A stretch of 64,000 nucleotides of DNA from Deltaproteobacteria bacterium. Lineage in GTDB: Bacteria > Desulfobacterota > Deferrisomatia > Deferrisomatales > JACRMM01. This document shows positions 16,487 through 27,383 of the stretch, in pieces. A program made the position numbers and the translations under genes. Each line of letters starts with the position of its first letter. The stretch's first letter is position 1. The stretch covers positions 62,001 to 126,000 of the forward strand of contig JACRMM010000030.1 in the NCBI GenBank assembly GCA_016214985.1, in the 5' to 3' direction. Under the pieces are notes generated by a model. It did not search any database and was not told where the DNA came from. It worked only from the letters and a program-made list of their open reading frames with translations.

Positions 16487-18037
16487 GTGAGGGAGCGAGA
16501 TCGGTCACTGGCCGAGGGGATCCTCTACACGGATCAGTACCAGCTCACCATGGCCCAGCTCTACTATCGGATGGGCCTCTCCCGCACCCGAGCCCAGTTC
16601 GAGCACTTCTTCCGGCGCTGCCCGGACTACGGGGATCACCAGGCGGGCTACTGCGTCAACGCCGGCCTGGAGTGGGCGCTCGACTGGATGGCGGAGGCGC
16701 GCTTTCGACCCGAGGACCTCTCCCCGCTTCGCGGCCAGCGGGGGAGGACCGGGGCCCCGGTCTTTGCCGAGGACTTTCTCGACTGGCTGAGCCGGGAGGG
16801 CACCTTCGAGGGGCTCTCGATCGCGGCGATCCCGGAGGGACGGGTCGTGCACCCGAATGTGCCGCTCACGGTCGTCCAGGGCCCTCTTCCCATGGCCCAG
16901 CTCCTCGAGACGGCGCTGCTGAACCACCTGAACTACCAGACCCTCATCGCGACGAAGGCGGCGCGCATCCACGCGAGCGGCCGCGGCCGGCTCCTCTTGG
17001 AGTTCGGGCTGCGCCGGGCCCAGGAGCGCGGAGGGAGCGCAGGCGTTCGGGCCGCGCTGATCGGGGGCGCTGATTTCTCGTCGGCGGTGGGCATCTCCCA
17101 CGTGCTCGGGCTGGCGCCCAAGGGCACGCACGCTCACAGCATGGTCCAGGTCTTCATGGCCGTCGGCGAGGGCGAGCTCGGTGCCTTCCGCGCGTACGCC
17201 GAGGTCTACCCGGACGACTGCCTGCTCCTGGTCGACACCATCAACACCCTGGAGAGCGGCGTCCCCAACGCGATTCGGGTGTTCGAGGAGCTCCGGCGCA
17301 AAGGCCACGCTCCGGTCGGCATACGGCTCGACTCCGGCGACCTCGCGCACCTGGCCGTGCGTTCCGCGAAGATGCTCGACGAGGCGGGCTTCCCCGACAC
17401 CACGATCGTACTCTCCAACAACCTCGATGAGCTCGTCCTCTGGCAGATCCTGGCCCAGATCGAAGAGGAGGCGCCCCGCTACGGCGTCGACGCGGAGCGG
17501 CTCCTGGGCCGGCTCGCCTACGGGGTCGGCACCCGGCTCATCACGTCCCGCGGCCAGGCCGCCCTGGACGGGGTGTACAAGCTGGTGGCGGTCGAGCGCT
17601 CCGGGGAGTGGGTGCCGGCGATCAAGATCTCCGAGGCGGCGGAGAAGACGCTCAATCCGGGGCACAAGAGGGTGTGGCGGCTCTACGACCGGCGCGGCAA
17701 GGCGACGGCCGACGTGCTCGGCCTCGACGAGGAGGATCTCAGCCGCATGGCCGAGATCTCCCTGCACCACCCGGTCGACCACGGCCGCCACCGGGTCTTG
17801 TCGCGAGACGCCGTGGCCGAACGCGAATCCCTGCTCGAAGAGGTCATGAGGGACGGGACCCTCCTTCGTCCCCATCCCACCCTGGAGGAGATCCGCGACC
17901 GACGTCGGCGCGACCTGGAGCGCCTCGACCCAGGGGTGAAGCGCCTCGTCAACCCGCACGTCTACCACGTCTCGCTCACCGACGGTCTGTGGCGCCGGAA
18001 ACAGGAAATGATCGAGGCAACCATCAACCGAGTCTAA
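16487..18037 (+). CDS. pncB: Nicotinate phosphoribosyltransferase
   Basis: This enzyme converts nicotinate and PRPP to nicotinate mononucleotide in NAD salvage. The GTG at 16487 is chosen because 'GGAAGGAGG' ends 7 bases upstream; the ATG at 16448 lies before the leader hairpin. The 516-residue protein begins with the family motif '[14 protein letters not shown]' (near 14-27). It has '[13 protein letters not shown]' near 155, the segment 'GTHAHSMVQ' near 212, and the phosphate-binding region '[12 protein letters not shown]' near 280. Its length is normal for the longer NAPRT form. A two-hairpin leader precedes it. The divergent Fe-S protein gene shares the upstream region. Confidence 0.95.
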   Translation: MRERDRSLAEGILYTDQYQLTMAQLYYRMGLSRTRAQFEHFFRRCPDYGDHQAGYCVNAGLEWALDWMAEARFRPEDLSPLRGQRGRTGAPVFAEDFLDWLSREGTFEGLSIAAIPEGRVVHPNVPLTVVQGPLPMAQLLETALLNHLNYQTLIATKAARIHASGRGRLLLEFGLRRAQERGGSAGVRAALIGGADFSSAVGISHVLGLAPKGTHAHSMVQVFMAVGEGELGAFRAYAEVYPDDCLLLVDTINTLESGVPNAIRVFEELRRKGHAPVGIRLDSGDLAHLAVRSAKMLDEAGFPDTTIVLSNNLDELVLWQILAQIEEEAPRYGVDAERLLGRLAYGVGTRLITSRGQAALDGVYKLVAVERSGEWVPAIKISEAAEKTLNPGHKRVWRLYDRRGKATADVLGLDEEDLSRMAEISLHHPVDHGRHRVLSRDAVAERESLLEEVMRDGTLLRPHPTLEEIRDRRRRDLERLDPGVKRLVNPHVYHVSLTDGLWRRKQEMIEATINRV

Positions 18038-18123
18038 TGTTGTCGACGAGGTATGCCGATCCCGCAGAGGTGCACGGCCTCTCTCGGTACTCCGCCCGCC
18101 CGTGTCCATCGGGGAAGGGAACG

Positions 18124-18498
18124 ATGCATGTGCTCGTCGTGGATGACAGCTCGACGATTCGCCACGAGGTGGGCCGGGCCCTCACCGGGTTTTCCTGCGA
18201 CTTTGCCGAGAACGGCCTCGTAGCGCTTCGCCTGGCGCTGGCGCGCCGCTACGACCTGATCCTCACCGACTTGACGATGCCGCTGCTCGACGGGCTCAAG
18301 TTCATCGGACGGATCCGCTCCGGCGGCAAGAACCAGGAGACCCCCATCCTGATTCTGTCCTCCCGAAAAGACGAAGAGGCGGTCTTCGGGGCCCGCGATC
18401 TCGGCGTCCAGGGGTACATCCTGAAGCCGTTCGCGCCGGAAGACCTCCTGGGCCGGGTGCGCGCCGCGCTGTCCCGGTCGGGCGGCGCGGCCGAGTAG
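18124..18498 (+). CDS. Single-domain response regulator (CheY-like receiver)
   Basis: The 124-residue protein is a lone receiver domain with no output domain. It has the acidic pair in 'VVDDSS' (Asp7, Asp8), the phosphoacceptor Asp49 in 'ILTDLTMPLLDG', Ser79/Ser80 at the switch position, and Lys101 in 'ILKPF'. The ATG at 18124 has 'GGGAAGGGA' just upstream; the 296-aa ORF of the track is an extension through pncB. No kinase or chemotaxis gene is in the window, so its partner is unknown. It follows pncB by 86 bp and may be cotranscribed. Confidence 0.93.
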   Translation: MHVLVVDDSSTIRHEVGRALTGFSCDFAENGLVALRLALARRYDLILTDLTMPLLDGLKFIGRIRSGGKNQETPILILSSRKDEEAVFGARDLGVQGYILKPFAPEDLLGRVRAALSRSGGAAE

Positions 18499-19234
18499 GG
18501 TTAACGCTGGCGTGAATCTTCCGTTTCCTGACAAGTCCTAACCGGCACAAGGTTGTCGCAAAGTGCAACCCCGCCCGGTCTCCCTGTCCCACATCAAGAC
18601 AAACACAGTTTGGACAAAGCACTGACCGCCGCGCTTGCGGCGGCGACGTTTCGCTTCTGCACCATGGCCGAGCCGGGCCCCAGGGGCCTCGATCACGCTG
18701 TCATCCGTGTGGCATGTCTTGTGCTTGGCTCCCCGGTCGTGGGCGGGGTCCAGAACGGTGTGTTCTCGGACCTTCGGTCATGAATTGTGAACGCGCGGTT
18801 TGCTCGCAGCGTGTTCCTCGTTTCGTCGAGGCACATTGCGGGGCGTGAAACTCGCGGAGGGAGTGGCGGAGGTCTCGCTCCCACGGCGATGATCGCGTTG
18901 ACACAAGATGAAACGTGGTGATACAAGCGCGCTGCCGCTTGGATCCGGGCCACCGGACCGGGACGGGAACCGATTGCTCGAGGATGACTGCAGGGCCGTA
19001 GGCGACGGAGCTCGATCGTTGCCGTGCCCCTCGGTTTCGAGCGCCCCCGGTCTCTCCCGGCGGGCGCTCGTTTTCGTCGGGGACACGGAGGTGCCCGGGT
19101 CGAGGAGCGCAGGGAGGCGCGGGAACGACCAGAGCTCCCGGGTCTTCGCCACCCGAGGAGGGGAGGCTCGCGGCCACGGCTTCGTCGACGAGAAACCGGT
19201 GTGACGTGACCGGGGAGGGGACAGGGTACGGTCC
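18499..19234. other. 736-bp gap without a recognised gene
   Basis: Short ORFs on both strands here give no recognisable protein. One weak promoter candidate, TTGACA (18898-18903) with an 18-bp spacer to TACAAG (18922-18927), points toward panC but lies about 310 bp upstream of it. A small GCCGC/GCGGC hairpin sits near 18630. The composition is slightly less GC-rich than in the neighbouring genes, so a decayed gene is possible. Confidence 0.4.
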
Positions 19235-20080
19235 ATGCAAGTGCACCCGACCATCGCAGGGACGAGGGCCGCGTCGCGGACTGCCAGAGCGCGCGGAGCG
19301 CGCGTGGGCCTCGTCCCGACCATGGGCTACCTGCATCGGGGTCATCTCGAGCTCATCCGCCAGGCCCGTGAACGGGCCCAGTGGGTTGCGGTGTCGCTCT
19401 TCGTGAACCCGACGCAGTTCGGGCCGACCGAGGACCTCGAACGGTATCCGAGGGCCTTCGAGCGAGACGTTGCCCTGTGCGAGGGAGAGGGGGTCGATGT
19501 CCTGTTCGCGCCGTCGCCGGCGGAAATGTACACGCCGGGTGCGCAGACGTTCGTGACCGTCGAGGAGCTCTCGAAGCCGTTGTGCGGGGCCGCGAGGCCG
19601 GGGCACTTCCGGGGTGTGGCCACGGTGGTGGCGAAGCTCTTTCATATCGTGGAGCCGGACGTGGCGGTCTTCGGTGAGAAGGACTACCAGCAGCTCCAGG
19701 TGATTCGCCGCATGGTGCGCGATCTCGACATGCCGGTCGAGGTGGTGGGCGTGCCGACGGTGCGCGATGCCGACGGCCTGGCTCTCTCGAGCCGCAACCA
19801 GTATCTGTCGCGGGAAGAGAGGGACCGGGCCCTTTGCCTGTCGCGAGCGTTGGCGTCGGCCCGGGACTTGGTTGCGGCGGGAGAGACCGACGCCGAGCGC
19901 GTGCTCGAGCGGGTGGCCGTGATTCTCTCGGAGGGGACCGCAGAGTTGGACTATGCGGAGATTCGAGACGCGGAAACCCTGGCCGCGGTCCAACGCATCG
20001 AACGGCCCGTAGTTCTCGCGCTCGCGGCCCGAATCGGCGCCACGAGGCTCATCGACAACACGATGTTGACCCCGGCGTGA
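19235..20080 (+). CDS. panC: Pantothenate synthetase (pantoate-beta-alanine ligase)
   Basis: This enzyme joins pantoate and beta-alanine with ATP to make pantothenate, the precursor of coenzyme A. The 281 residues match the family length. Landmarks are 'VGLVPTMGYLHRGHLELI' (near 24-41, the HxGH nucleotide-binding motif), 'SLFVNPTQFGPTEDLERYPR' (near 54), 'GHFRGVATVVAKLF' (near 124), 'FGEKDYQQLQ' (near 147) and the KMSKS-like 'LSSRNQYL' (near 186). panD follows 60 bp downstream and supplies beta-alanine. panB, for the pantoate branch, is not in the window. Confidence 0.97.
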   Translation: MQVHPTIAGTRAASRTARARGARVGLVPTMGYLHRGHLELIRQARERAQWVAVSLFVNPTQFGPTEDLERYPRAFERDVALCEGEGVDVLFAPSPAEMYTPGAQTFVTVEELSKPLCGAARPGHFRGVATVVAKLFHIVEPDVAVFGEKDYQQLQVIRRMVRDLDMPVEVVGVPTVRDADGLALSSRNQYLSREERDRALCLSRALASARDLVAAGETDAERVLERVAVILSEGTAELDYAEIRDAETLAAVQRIERPVVLALAARIGATRLIDNTMLTPA

Positions 20081-20140
20081 CGCCGGGAAAACCAGCGCTG
20101 GACCCGGAAGGGCCGGCAGCTCAACGGAGGTAGAACGACC

Positions 20141-20503
20141 ATGACACGGAGCATGCTGAAGGGGAAGATTCACCGGGCCACGGTGACCGGGGCCGACCTG
20201 CACTACGAGGGAAGCATCACCATCGACCAGTCGCTCATGGACGCCGCGGACATCCTCCCCTACGAAGAAGTGCGCATCTACAACGTCAACAATGGGGAGC
20301 GGTTCGAGACGTACGCGATTCCCGGCCCGCGGGACTCGGGCGTGATCTGCATCAACGGTGCGGCGGCCCACAAGGCATCGCGCGACGACATCGTGATCAT
20401 CGCGTGCTTCGGCCTCGCGGACGCCGCCGAGCTCCGCCACTGGCAGCCGAGCCTCGTGTACGTCGACGCCGCCAATCGGATCGCCCACCGAAAGGCCGCG
20501 TGA
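20141..20503 (+). CDS. panD: Aspartate 1-decarboxylase proenzyme
   Basis: This pyruvoyl enzyme turns aspartate into beta-alanine for PanC. The 120-residue proenzyme has the self-cleavage site in '[10 protein letters not shown]': cleavage between Gly24 and Ser25 makes the pyruvoyl group on Ser25. '[12 protein letters not shown]' at the start and '[11 protein letters not shown]', '[16 protein letters not shown]' later are typical. A good 'ACGGAGG' RBS lies upstream. The last four bases overlap the start of the amidohydrolase gene (GTGA), indicating translational coupling. Confidence 0.97.
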   Translation: MTRSMLKGKIHRATVTGADLHYEGSITIDQSLMDAADILPYEEVRIYNVNNGERFETYAIPGPRDSGVICINGAAAHKASRDDIVIIACFGLADAAELRHWQPSLVYVDAANRIAHRKAA

Positions 20504-21687
20504 AGCTCGTCTCGGCATCCTGGGTCGTCCCGATGGAGGGCCCTCCCGTGGAAGGGGGGGCCCTCCTCGTGTCTGGAGGCCGCGTGCGGGCCGTGGGGCG
20601 GGCCTGCGACTTACGGCAGGAGTGGCCGGAAGCCGAGCGAGAGGACCTCGGCGGGTGCGCGTTGGTGCCAGGACTGGTCAACGCCCACACACACCTGGAG
20701 CTGACGTGCCTTGGCGAGATTCCTTCCGGAGAGGGGTCCGACTTCGTGGGTTGGATCCTCGACGTCGTCGGTCGCAAGCGGGCAGCGGTGCCGGATGCGT
20801 TCTGCCGGGGGGTTCGGGAGGGTGCCCTCCGGTGTCGCGAACTGGGACAGGCCGTGGTGGCCGACGTGCTGAGTGTGCCGACCGCGGGGTTGTGCTATCC
20901 CGAGGCGGGTCCTCGAGTCGCCGCGTTCCCCGAGGTCATTGCTCCCCACGCGAGCCAGACCGGGCCGGCGCTCGAGAGAGCGCTTTCCGTCGAAGTGTCC
21001 GGCCCGGCCCGGGTCGCCGGGCTCTCGCCCCATGCCCCCTATACGGTCGGGAGAGAGGCCTATCGGGCGTGTGGGAGCGCCGTGGCCGAGCTCGGCCGGC
21101 TTCTCATGACCCACTTGGCCGAAAGCGCTCAGGAGATCGCCTTCTGCCGTGACGGGACGGGGGAGATCCCGGAGCGGCTCTATGGGGCTCTCGGTCAGGA
21201 AGCGCCCGCCGCGCCGGACGATCATCCCCTCGACTGGTTGGACCGTCTGGGGCTGCTTCGGGGGGGGACGATCCTGATCCACGCGGTCCACCTGCGGCCG
21301 GAGCACGTGGATCTCATCGCGCTCCGGGGGTCGGGCGTGGTGCTGTGCCCTCGCAGCAATCGGCGGCTGGGCGTCGGGCGCGCGGCGGGCCGCAGGTTCC
21401 TCGCGGCCGGGGTCGCGGTGGGGCTGGGGACCGACAGCCGGCTCTCGGCGGGGAACCTGAATCTCTGGGAGGACCTGATCGCGGCCGTGGACGAGTATGG
21501 CTGGTCGCCCGAGGAGGCGCTGCGGGCAGCCACCCTCGGCGGGGCGACCCTCCTGGGCGCGGGCGACTCCGGGCGCTTCGCGCCGGGGGCCCGTGCTGAT
21601 ATACTCGCCGTCTCCCTGTCTGCCGGGCGAGGCCTCTGGGATCAACTCCTTCCGGCGGCTGCGTCGGGATGCCGCTGGGTCGGATGA
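20500..21687 (+). CDS. TrzA/ATZ-type amidohydrolase (nucleoside-deaminase-like)
   Basis: The GTG at 20500 overlaps the panD stop and begins '[11 protein letters not shown]', the usual N-terminus of this family; the ATG at 20404 lies inside panD. The 395-residue protein shows the metal ligands of the amidohydrolase superfamily: 'NAHTHLELT' (near 61), 'HAPYT', 'HLAES' (near 203), 'HAVHL' and '[16 protein letters not shown]' (near 312). This class hydrolyses or deaminates heterocycles, including S-adenosylhomocysteine, methylthioadenosine and aminofutalosine. Which of these applies cannot be told here. A role linked to pantothenate is suggested only by the overlap with panD. Confidence 0.85.
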   Translation: MKLVSASWVVPMEGPPVEGGALLVSGGRVRAVGRACDLRQEWPEAEREDLGGCALVPGLVNAHTHLELTCLGEIPSGEGSDFVGWILDVVGRKRAAVPDAFCRGVREGALRCRELGQAVVADVLSVPTAGLCYPEAGPRVAAFPEVIAPHASQTGPALERALSVEVSGPARVAGLSPHAPYTVGREAYRACGSAVAELGRLLMTHLAESAQEIAFCRDGTGEIPERLYGALGQEAPAAPDDHPLDWLDRLGLLRGGTILIHAVHLRPEHVDLIALRGSGVVLCPRSNRRLGVGRAAGRRFLAAGVAVGLGTDSRLSAGNLNLWEDLIAAVDEYGWSPEEALRAATLGGATLLGAGDSGRFAPGARADILAVSLSAGRGLWDQLLPAAASGCRWVG

Positions 21688-21731
21688 CGGGAGGGCCGAG
21701 GCCGGCCCTTTCCACCGCGAAGGGGTTCGCC

Positions 21732-22424
21732 ATGTCATGGGTTCAGATCCGCAGCCGTCTCCAGGGCGCGGCGCGCCGGCACTTTCTCACGGGGCTCCTC
21801 GTGATCGTGCCCCTGGGTCTCACGTACTACGTAGTCTCGGCGATCGTCGGCACCATGGACCAGTTTCTGGCGATTTTGCCGCCGACCTTTCACCCGGACA
21901 CGTACCTTCCCTTCCGGATCCCCGGGCTCGGCATCCTCTTCACGCTCATCATCATTCAGGTCGTCGGCTTCCTCGGCGCGAACCTCTTCGGCCGGGGCGT
22001 GGTCAAGGCCTACGAGCGGCTCCTCGCCCGGATCCCGCTGGTGCGAAGCATCTACGCCGGGGTCAAACAGGTCATGGAGCAGCTCCTGTCGGAGCGGTCG
22101 GACCGGTTCCGGCGGGTGGTCCTGTTCGAGTTCCCGCGCAAGGGGATCCTCAGCCTCGGGTTCGTGACCGGTGAGGTGGGTGGCGAGATCGGCGGCAAGA
22201 CGGCGAGTCGCTCGGTCAATGTCTTCATCCCCTGCACGCCCAACCCCACCTCCGGTTTCTACCTGATCGTGCCCGAAGAGGAGCTGATTCCGGTCGATCT
22301 CTCCGTGGAGCAGGCGTTCAAGATCATCCTGAGCGGAGGCATGGTGGGCGGGGAGGAGAAGCACAAAAAAGCCCGCCACTCGGAAGAGCGGCGGGCCCTG
22401 GCGACGGACGCAGAGACGGGCTAG
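21732..22424 (+). CDS. DUF502 family membrane protein
   Basis: I prefer the ATG at 21732 (after 'CGAAGGGGTTCGCC') to the ATG at 21669, which would lie inside the amidohydrolase gene. The 230-residue protein has two N-terminal membrane helices (near 17-37 and 57-82) and a conserved soluble part with 'RIPLVRSIYAGVKQVMEQLL' and 'VFIPCTPNPTSGFYL'. These mark the DUF502 family, common in proteobacteria and of unknown function. The charged tail is variable. Its stop overlaps the convergent PxxKW gene by 4 bp. Confidence 0.9.
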   Translation: MSWVQIRSRLQGAARRHFLTGLLVIVPLGLTYYVVSAIVGTMDQFLAILPPTFHPDTYLPFRIPGLGILFTLIIIQVVGFLGANLFGRGVVKAYERLLARIPLVRSIYAGVKQVMEQLLSERSDRFRRVVLFEFPRKGILSLGFVTGEVGGEIGGKTASRSVNVFIPCTPNPTSGFYLIVPEEELIPVDLSVEQAFKIILSGGMVGGEEKHKKARHSEERRALATDAETG

Positions 22425-22702
22425 CGGCCGATCTTGCGCTTGCTGGCCTTGAGGGGGTTGAGCATCTTCTGCTGCTTCTCCTCTTCGACCTTGAGGTGCG
22501 TGGCCATGTTGCACAACCCTACCTTCCAGTGCTTCTCCGGGGCCGGGTACGAGGCGCAGTAGCTACCCGTCGGCCACTGCTCCGTGCGGCCGCAGCCCTC
22601 GCAGTTGTCCACCACGACGCGGCAGTGCCCTTCGATGAACGTGCAGCCGTCATCGCCCCAGAAAAAGCAGTCCTTGTCCTTCTTGATCGTCTGACAGAGC
22701 AT
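22421..22702 (-). CDS. PxxKW family cysteine-rich protein
   Basis: The 93-residue protein has nine Cys, most in the first two thirds ('CFFWGDDGC', 'CEGCG', 'YCASYPAPEKHW', 'LCNMA'), followed by a basic C-terminal end. The 'PAPEKHWKVGLC' segment matches the motif that names the PxxKW cysteine-rich family found mainly in deltaproteobacteria. The Cys set could bind zinc or an Fe-S cluster; function is unknown. A strong minus-strand RBS (GAGGAGGG) precedes the ATG. It is flanked by convergent DUF502 and divergent tilS. Confidence 0.85.
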   Translation of the reverse strand: MLCQTIKKDKDCFFWGDDGCTFIEGHCRVVVDNCEGCGRTEQWPTGSYCASYPAPEKHWKVGLCNMATHLKVEEEKQQKMLNPLKASKRKIGR

Positions 22703-22784
22703 GGAGAACGCCCTCCTCGATGGTCGCGGCCCGATGGCCGAGGGATGCTTGAAAGCGCGTAATCATAGTCGCTACGCCGACCCC

Positions 22785-24143
22785 GTGTCAACGCTCCTCC
22801 TGCAGGTCGAGGCGGCCCTGCTGCGCGTCGACGTGCGCGGCCGCGACGTCCTGGTGGCCGTCTCCGGCGGGCTCGACTCCGTGTGCCTTCTGCAGGCCCT
22901 GGCCGCGCTGCGCGGAGAGGCGGTGGGACGGGTGGAGGTGGCCCATGTGGACCACGGCCTGCGGTCGGACTCGGACGAGGATGCGCAGTTCTGCCGCCGG
23001 CTCGCCGAGGAGCTCGGGATGGTCTTTCACCTGCGCTGCCTAGGCCTGAAGGAGTTTCTCCCGGGCCGTGGCGTCCAGGCGGAGGCGCGGCGCCTCCGGC
23101 GGGCGTTCTTCGAGGAGGTTCGGCGGGTCCGCGACCTGGGGGCCGTGGCTCTGGGCCACCACGCGGACGACCAGGCGGAGACCGTGCTCTTCCGGCTGGT
23201 CCGCGGCACCGGGCCCCGAGGGGTCCGCGGGATGTCGGCTTGGGATCCGCCGTACGTTCGGCCGCTGCTGGGACTGCGCCGCGCGGATCTGGAGGCGGCG
23301 GTGGCAGCCCAGGGGTGGGCTTTCCGGGAGGACCCGTCGAACGCGAGCCCTCGCTTCCTGCGAAACCGCATCCGCCACGAGGTGCTCCCGCTTCTCGCGG
23401 CCCTGAACCCTTCGGTGGTGGAGGCGCTCGGTCGCTTTGCCGGCTTGGCGGCCGACGACGACGATCTGCTCTCGGCGGTGGCGAGGGCGGAGTTGACAGA
23501 GCTCGCCCGGCCGGAGCCGGAGGGGCTCCGCCTTTCGGCGGAGAGCCTGCTTCGGCACCCGCTGGCGCTGCGCCGGCGGCTCTACCTGGCCGTTTGGGAG
23601 GCCGTCGGCTGCGACCCGTCGGTGCTCGAGGCGAGGCACCTGGAGGCGGTCGACGCGCTGCTCGAGCCCGGGCGACCGCACCGTTGGGCGCCCGTTCCGG
23701 GCCCGGGTGGTTTTGCGCGGAGCTACGGCGATCTCTGGGGGTTGGCTCCAGGTTTTCGCTCCCGTCCTTCGGGGCCCGTGGCCCTGCGGGACGGCGAGCC
23801 CTCCTCCTTGCCCGGGGGGGCCGGCGTCGCGGTCGCCTGGGGACCGACGCCTCCGGACGGCGTACCGCACGTGGGCCTGGAGGAGGGCCGGCCCGGGACG
23901 CTCCTCGTCGCGCGGCCTTGGCGGCCGGGCGATCGAGTGGACGGAAGGAAGGTCAAGGACCTCCTCATGGAGGCCTGTCTCCCGGCGTGGCGCCGCCAGC
24001 GGGCGGTCCTGGTGGAAGACGGAGACGAGGCCCTCGGCCTGCTGGCCCAGGGGCGTGCCTGGTCAGCGGCGCGCCCGGGCCGGACGGTCGGCGCCCTGTG
24101 GCTCGAGGCGCCTCGGAAAGAGGATCATCCCACCCCGGCGTGA
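22785..24143 (+). CDS. tilS: tRNA(Ile)-lysidine synthase
   Basis: TilS modifies the wobble C34 of tRNA-Ile(CAU) to lysidine using ATP and lysine, which changes its codon and aminoacyl identity; it is essential in most bacteria. The P-loop motif 'VAVSGGLDSVCLL' lies near residue 23. 'HVDHGLRSDS' and 'LGHHADDQAETVLFRL' follow in the N-terminal ATPase domain. The C-terminal TilS domain has 'RPWRPGDRVDGRKVKDLL' near 380. The start is uncertain: the track ATG at 22701 overlaps the divergent PxxKW start codon, so I favour the GTG at 22785, with an ATG at 22734 as an alternative. ftsH follows, a common pairing. Confidence 0.93.
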   Translation: MSTLLLQVEAALLRVDVRGRDVLVAVSGGLDSVCLLQALAALRGEAVGRVEVAHVDHGLRSDSDEDAQFCRRLAEELGMVFHLRCLGLKEFLPGRGVQAEARRLRRAFFEEVRRVRDLGAVALGHHADDQAETVLFRLVRGTGPRGVRGMSAWDPPYVRPLLGLRRADLEAAVAAQGWAFREDPSNASPRFLRNRIRHEVLPLLAALNPSVVEALGRFAGLAADDDDLLSAVARAELTELARPEPEGLRLSAESLLRHPLALRRRLYLAVWEAVGCDPSVLEARHLEAVDALLEPGRPHRWAPVPGPGGFARSYGDLWGLAPGFRSRPSGPVALRDGEPSSLPGGAGVAVAWGPTPPDGVPHVGLEEGRPGTLLVARPWRPGDRVDGRKVKDLLMEACLPAWRRQRAVLVEDGDEALGLLAQGRAWSAARPGRTVGALWLEAPRKEDHPTPA

Positions 24144-24278
24144 CCCCCCTGAGTTGTTCGGGAAGGATCCATGAAAAGGCTCCTTGAAAAGGCGTGGTGC
24201 ACCTGCAGCTCTTGTGCTATCTAACACGGCTCGGCGTATGTCTCGCCGATCAACCCCCACTCGTGAGGTTCGTCGCGA

Positions 24279-26159
<1,881 letters not shown>

Positions 26160-26168
26160 GGAGGCACG

Positions 26169-27380
26169 ATGGCGTTTGAGGTTCGCCTGCTCGATCTGTC
26201 CGACCCCCGGCGTGCGAAGGGCGAGCTGGAGGCCGTGGGTGCGGACCCGGCCGGCGTGGCCAAGATGGTGCCCAAGGCGTCGTTCCTTGCGTTCAAGGCC
26301 ACGGGGATCAAGGCACCGGGCGCGAACATCCTGAAGCAGGAGGCCCTGGCCGCCGGCGCCGAGGCGGCCGTGAGCCGAGGGGTGATCAACTGCTCCGTGG
26401 CGCGCACCGACGTCGTCATCCTGGGTACGCGCAAAGAGATCCGCGCCCTTGTGCGGCGGCTCAAGCCTCAGCCCTTCGGCCTCAAACGCCTCGCCGCCGA
26501 GCTCGAAGCCGTGCTCGGCGCCGTGGAGCGCCGTTTCGAGCTTCCCTGGGCTCGAGGCGTGCTCCGCCTCTCGGAGCGGCCGCACATCATGGGGATCCTC
26601 AACGTCACGCCCGACTCCTTCTCGGATGGAGGGGAGTTCCTTGGCCGGGACGAGGCGCTGGCGAGGGCGGAGCAGATGGTCGCCGAGGGCGCCGACCTCA
26701 TTGACGTGGGCGGCGAGTCCTCCCGGCCCGGGGCCGAGCCGGTGGACGAGGCGGTGGAGCTGTCGCGCGTCCTGCCGGTGATCGAGCATCTGGCACCGCG
26801 GCTGCCGGTGCCGGTTTCGGTGGATACGTACCGGGCCGGGGTGGCGGAGGCTGCCGCAGCGGCCGGGGCGTCGATCGTCAACGACATCAGCGGCCTGGCC
26901 GCCGATCCCGCCATGGCCGAGACCGTGGCGCGCACCGGCGCAGCCGTTGTGGTGATGCACATGCGCGGCACGCCTCGGACCATGCAGTCCGACACGGCGT
27001 ACGGCGACCTGCTCGGCGAGGTGTGCCGCTCGCTGCGCGAGAGCGCGGAGCGGGCCCTCGCAGCCGGGGTGCCGGCGGAGAAGATCGTGGTCGATCCCGG
27101 CCTGGGGTTCGGGAAGACGGCCGAGGGAAACCTGGTGCTCCTCGGCCGGCTGGGAGAGCTTCGAAGTCTCGGCTACCCCGTGCTCGCGGGTGCGAGCCGA
27201 AAGTCGTTCCTTGGAAAGGTGCTCGGGACAGAGGATCCGAAGGATCGGCTCGAAGGATCGCTCGCGGCGGCGGCCGTGGCGGTCTGGAACGGCGCGCACA
27301 TCCTCCGGGTCCACGACGTGCGGGAGACCCGCCGGGCGGCTGAGGTCGCCTGGGCCGTCCGGCAGGCTCGGGGGGGATGA
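26169..27380 (+). CDS. folP: Dihydropteroate synthase with N-terminal extension
   Basis: This enzyme condenses para-aminobenzoate with hydroxymethyldihydropterin diphosphate in folate synthesis. The TIM-barrel domain begins near residue 135 with 'PHIMGILNVTPDSFSDGG'. It continues with 'DVGGESSRPGA', 'VSVDTYRA', 'NDISGL', 'VVMHMRGTP', 'DPGLGFGKT' and 'LAGASRKSFLG', all typical. The protein has 403 residues, about 130 more than a minimal FolP. The extra N-terminal segment (1-130) has its own fold-like pattern with 'KATGIKAPGANILKQEALAA' and is not obviously related to another folate enzyme. It starts 9 bp after ftsH and is followed 3 bp later by cdaA. Confidence 0.95.
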   Translation: MAFEVRLLDLSDPRRAKGELEAVGADPAGVAKMVPKASFLAFKATGIKAPGANILKQEALAAGAEAAVSRGVINCSVARTDVVILGTRKEIRALVRRLKPQPFGLKRLAAELEAVLGAVERRFELPWARGVLRLSERPHIMGILNVTPDSFSDGGEFLGRDEALARAEQMVAEGADLIDVGGESSRPGAEPVDEAVELSRVLPVIEHLAPRLPVPVSVDTYRAGVAEAAAAAGASIVNDISGLAADPAMAETVARTGAAVVVMHMRGTPRTMQSDTAYGDLLGEVCRSLRESAERALAAGVPAEKIVVDPGLGFGKTAEGNLVLLGRLGELRSLGYPVLAGASRKSFLGKVLGTEDPKDRLEGSLAAAAVAVWNGAHILRVHDVRETRRAAEVAWAVRQARGG

Positions 27381-27383
27381 GCC

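Noticed and set aside
18778-19323. 181-aa minus-strand ORF upstream of panC
   Set aside because: No RBS, low-complexity Ser/Pro/Arg translation and overlap with the panC start.
24144-24278. Heat-shock (sigma-32) promoter before ftsH
   Set aside because: A CTTGAAAA box is present, but no CCCCAT-type -10 at proper spacing was found.
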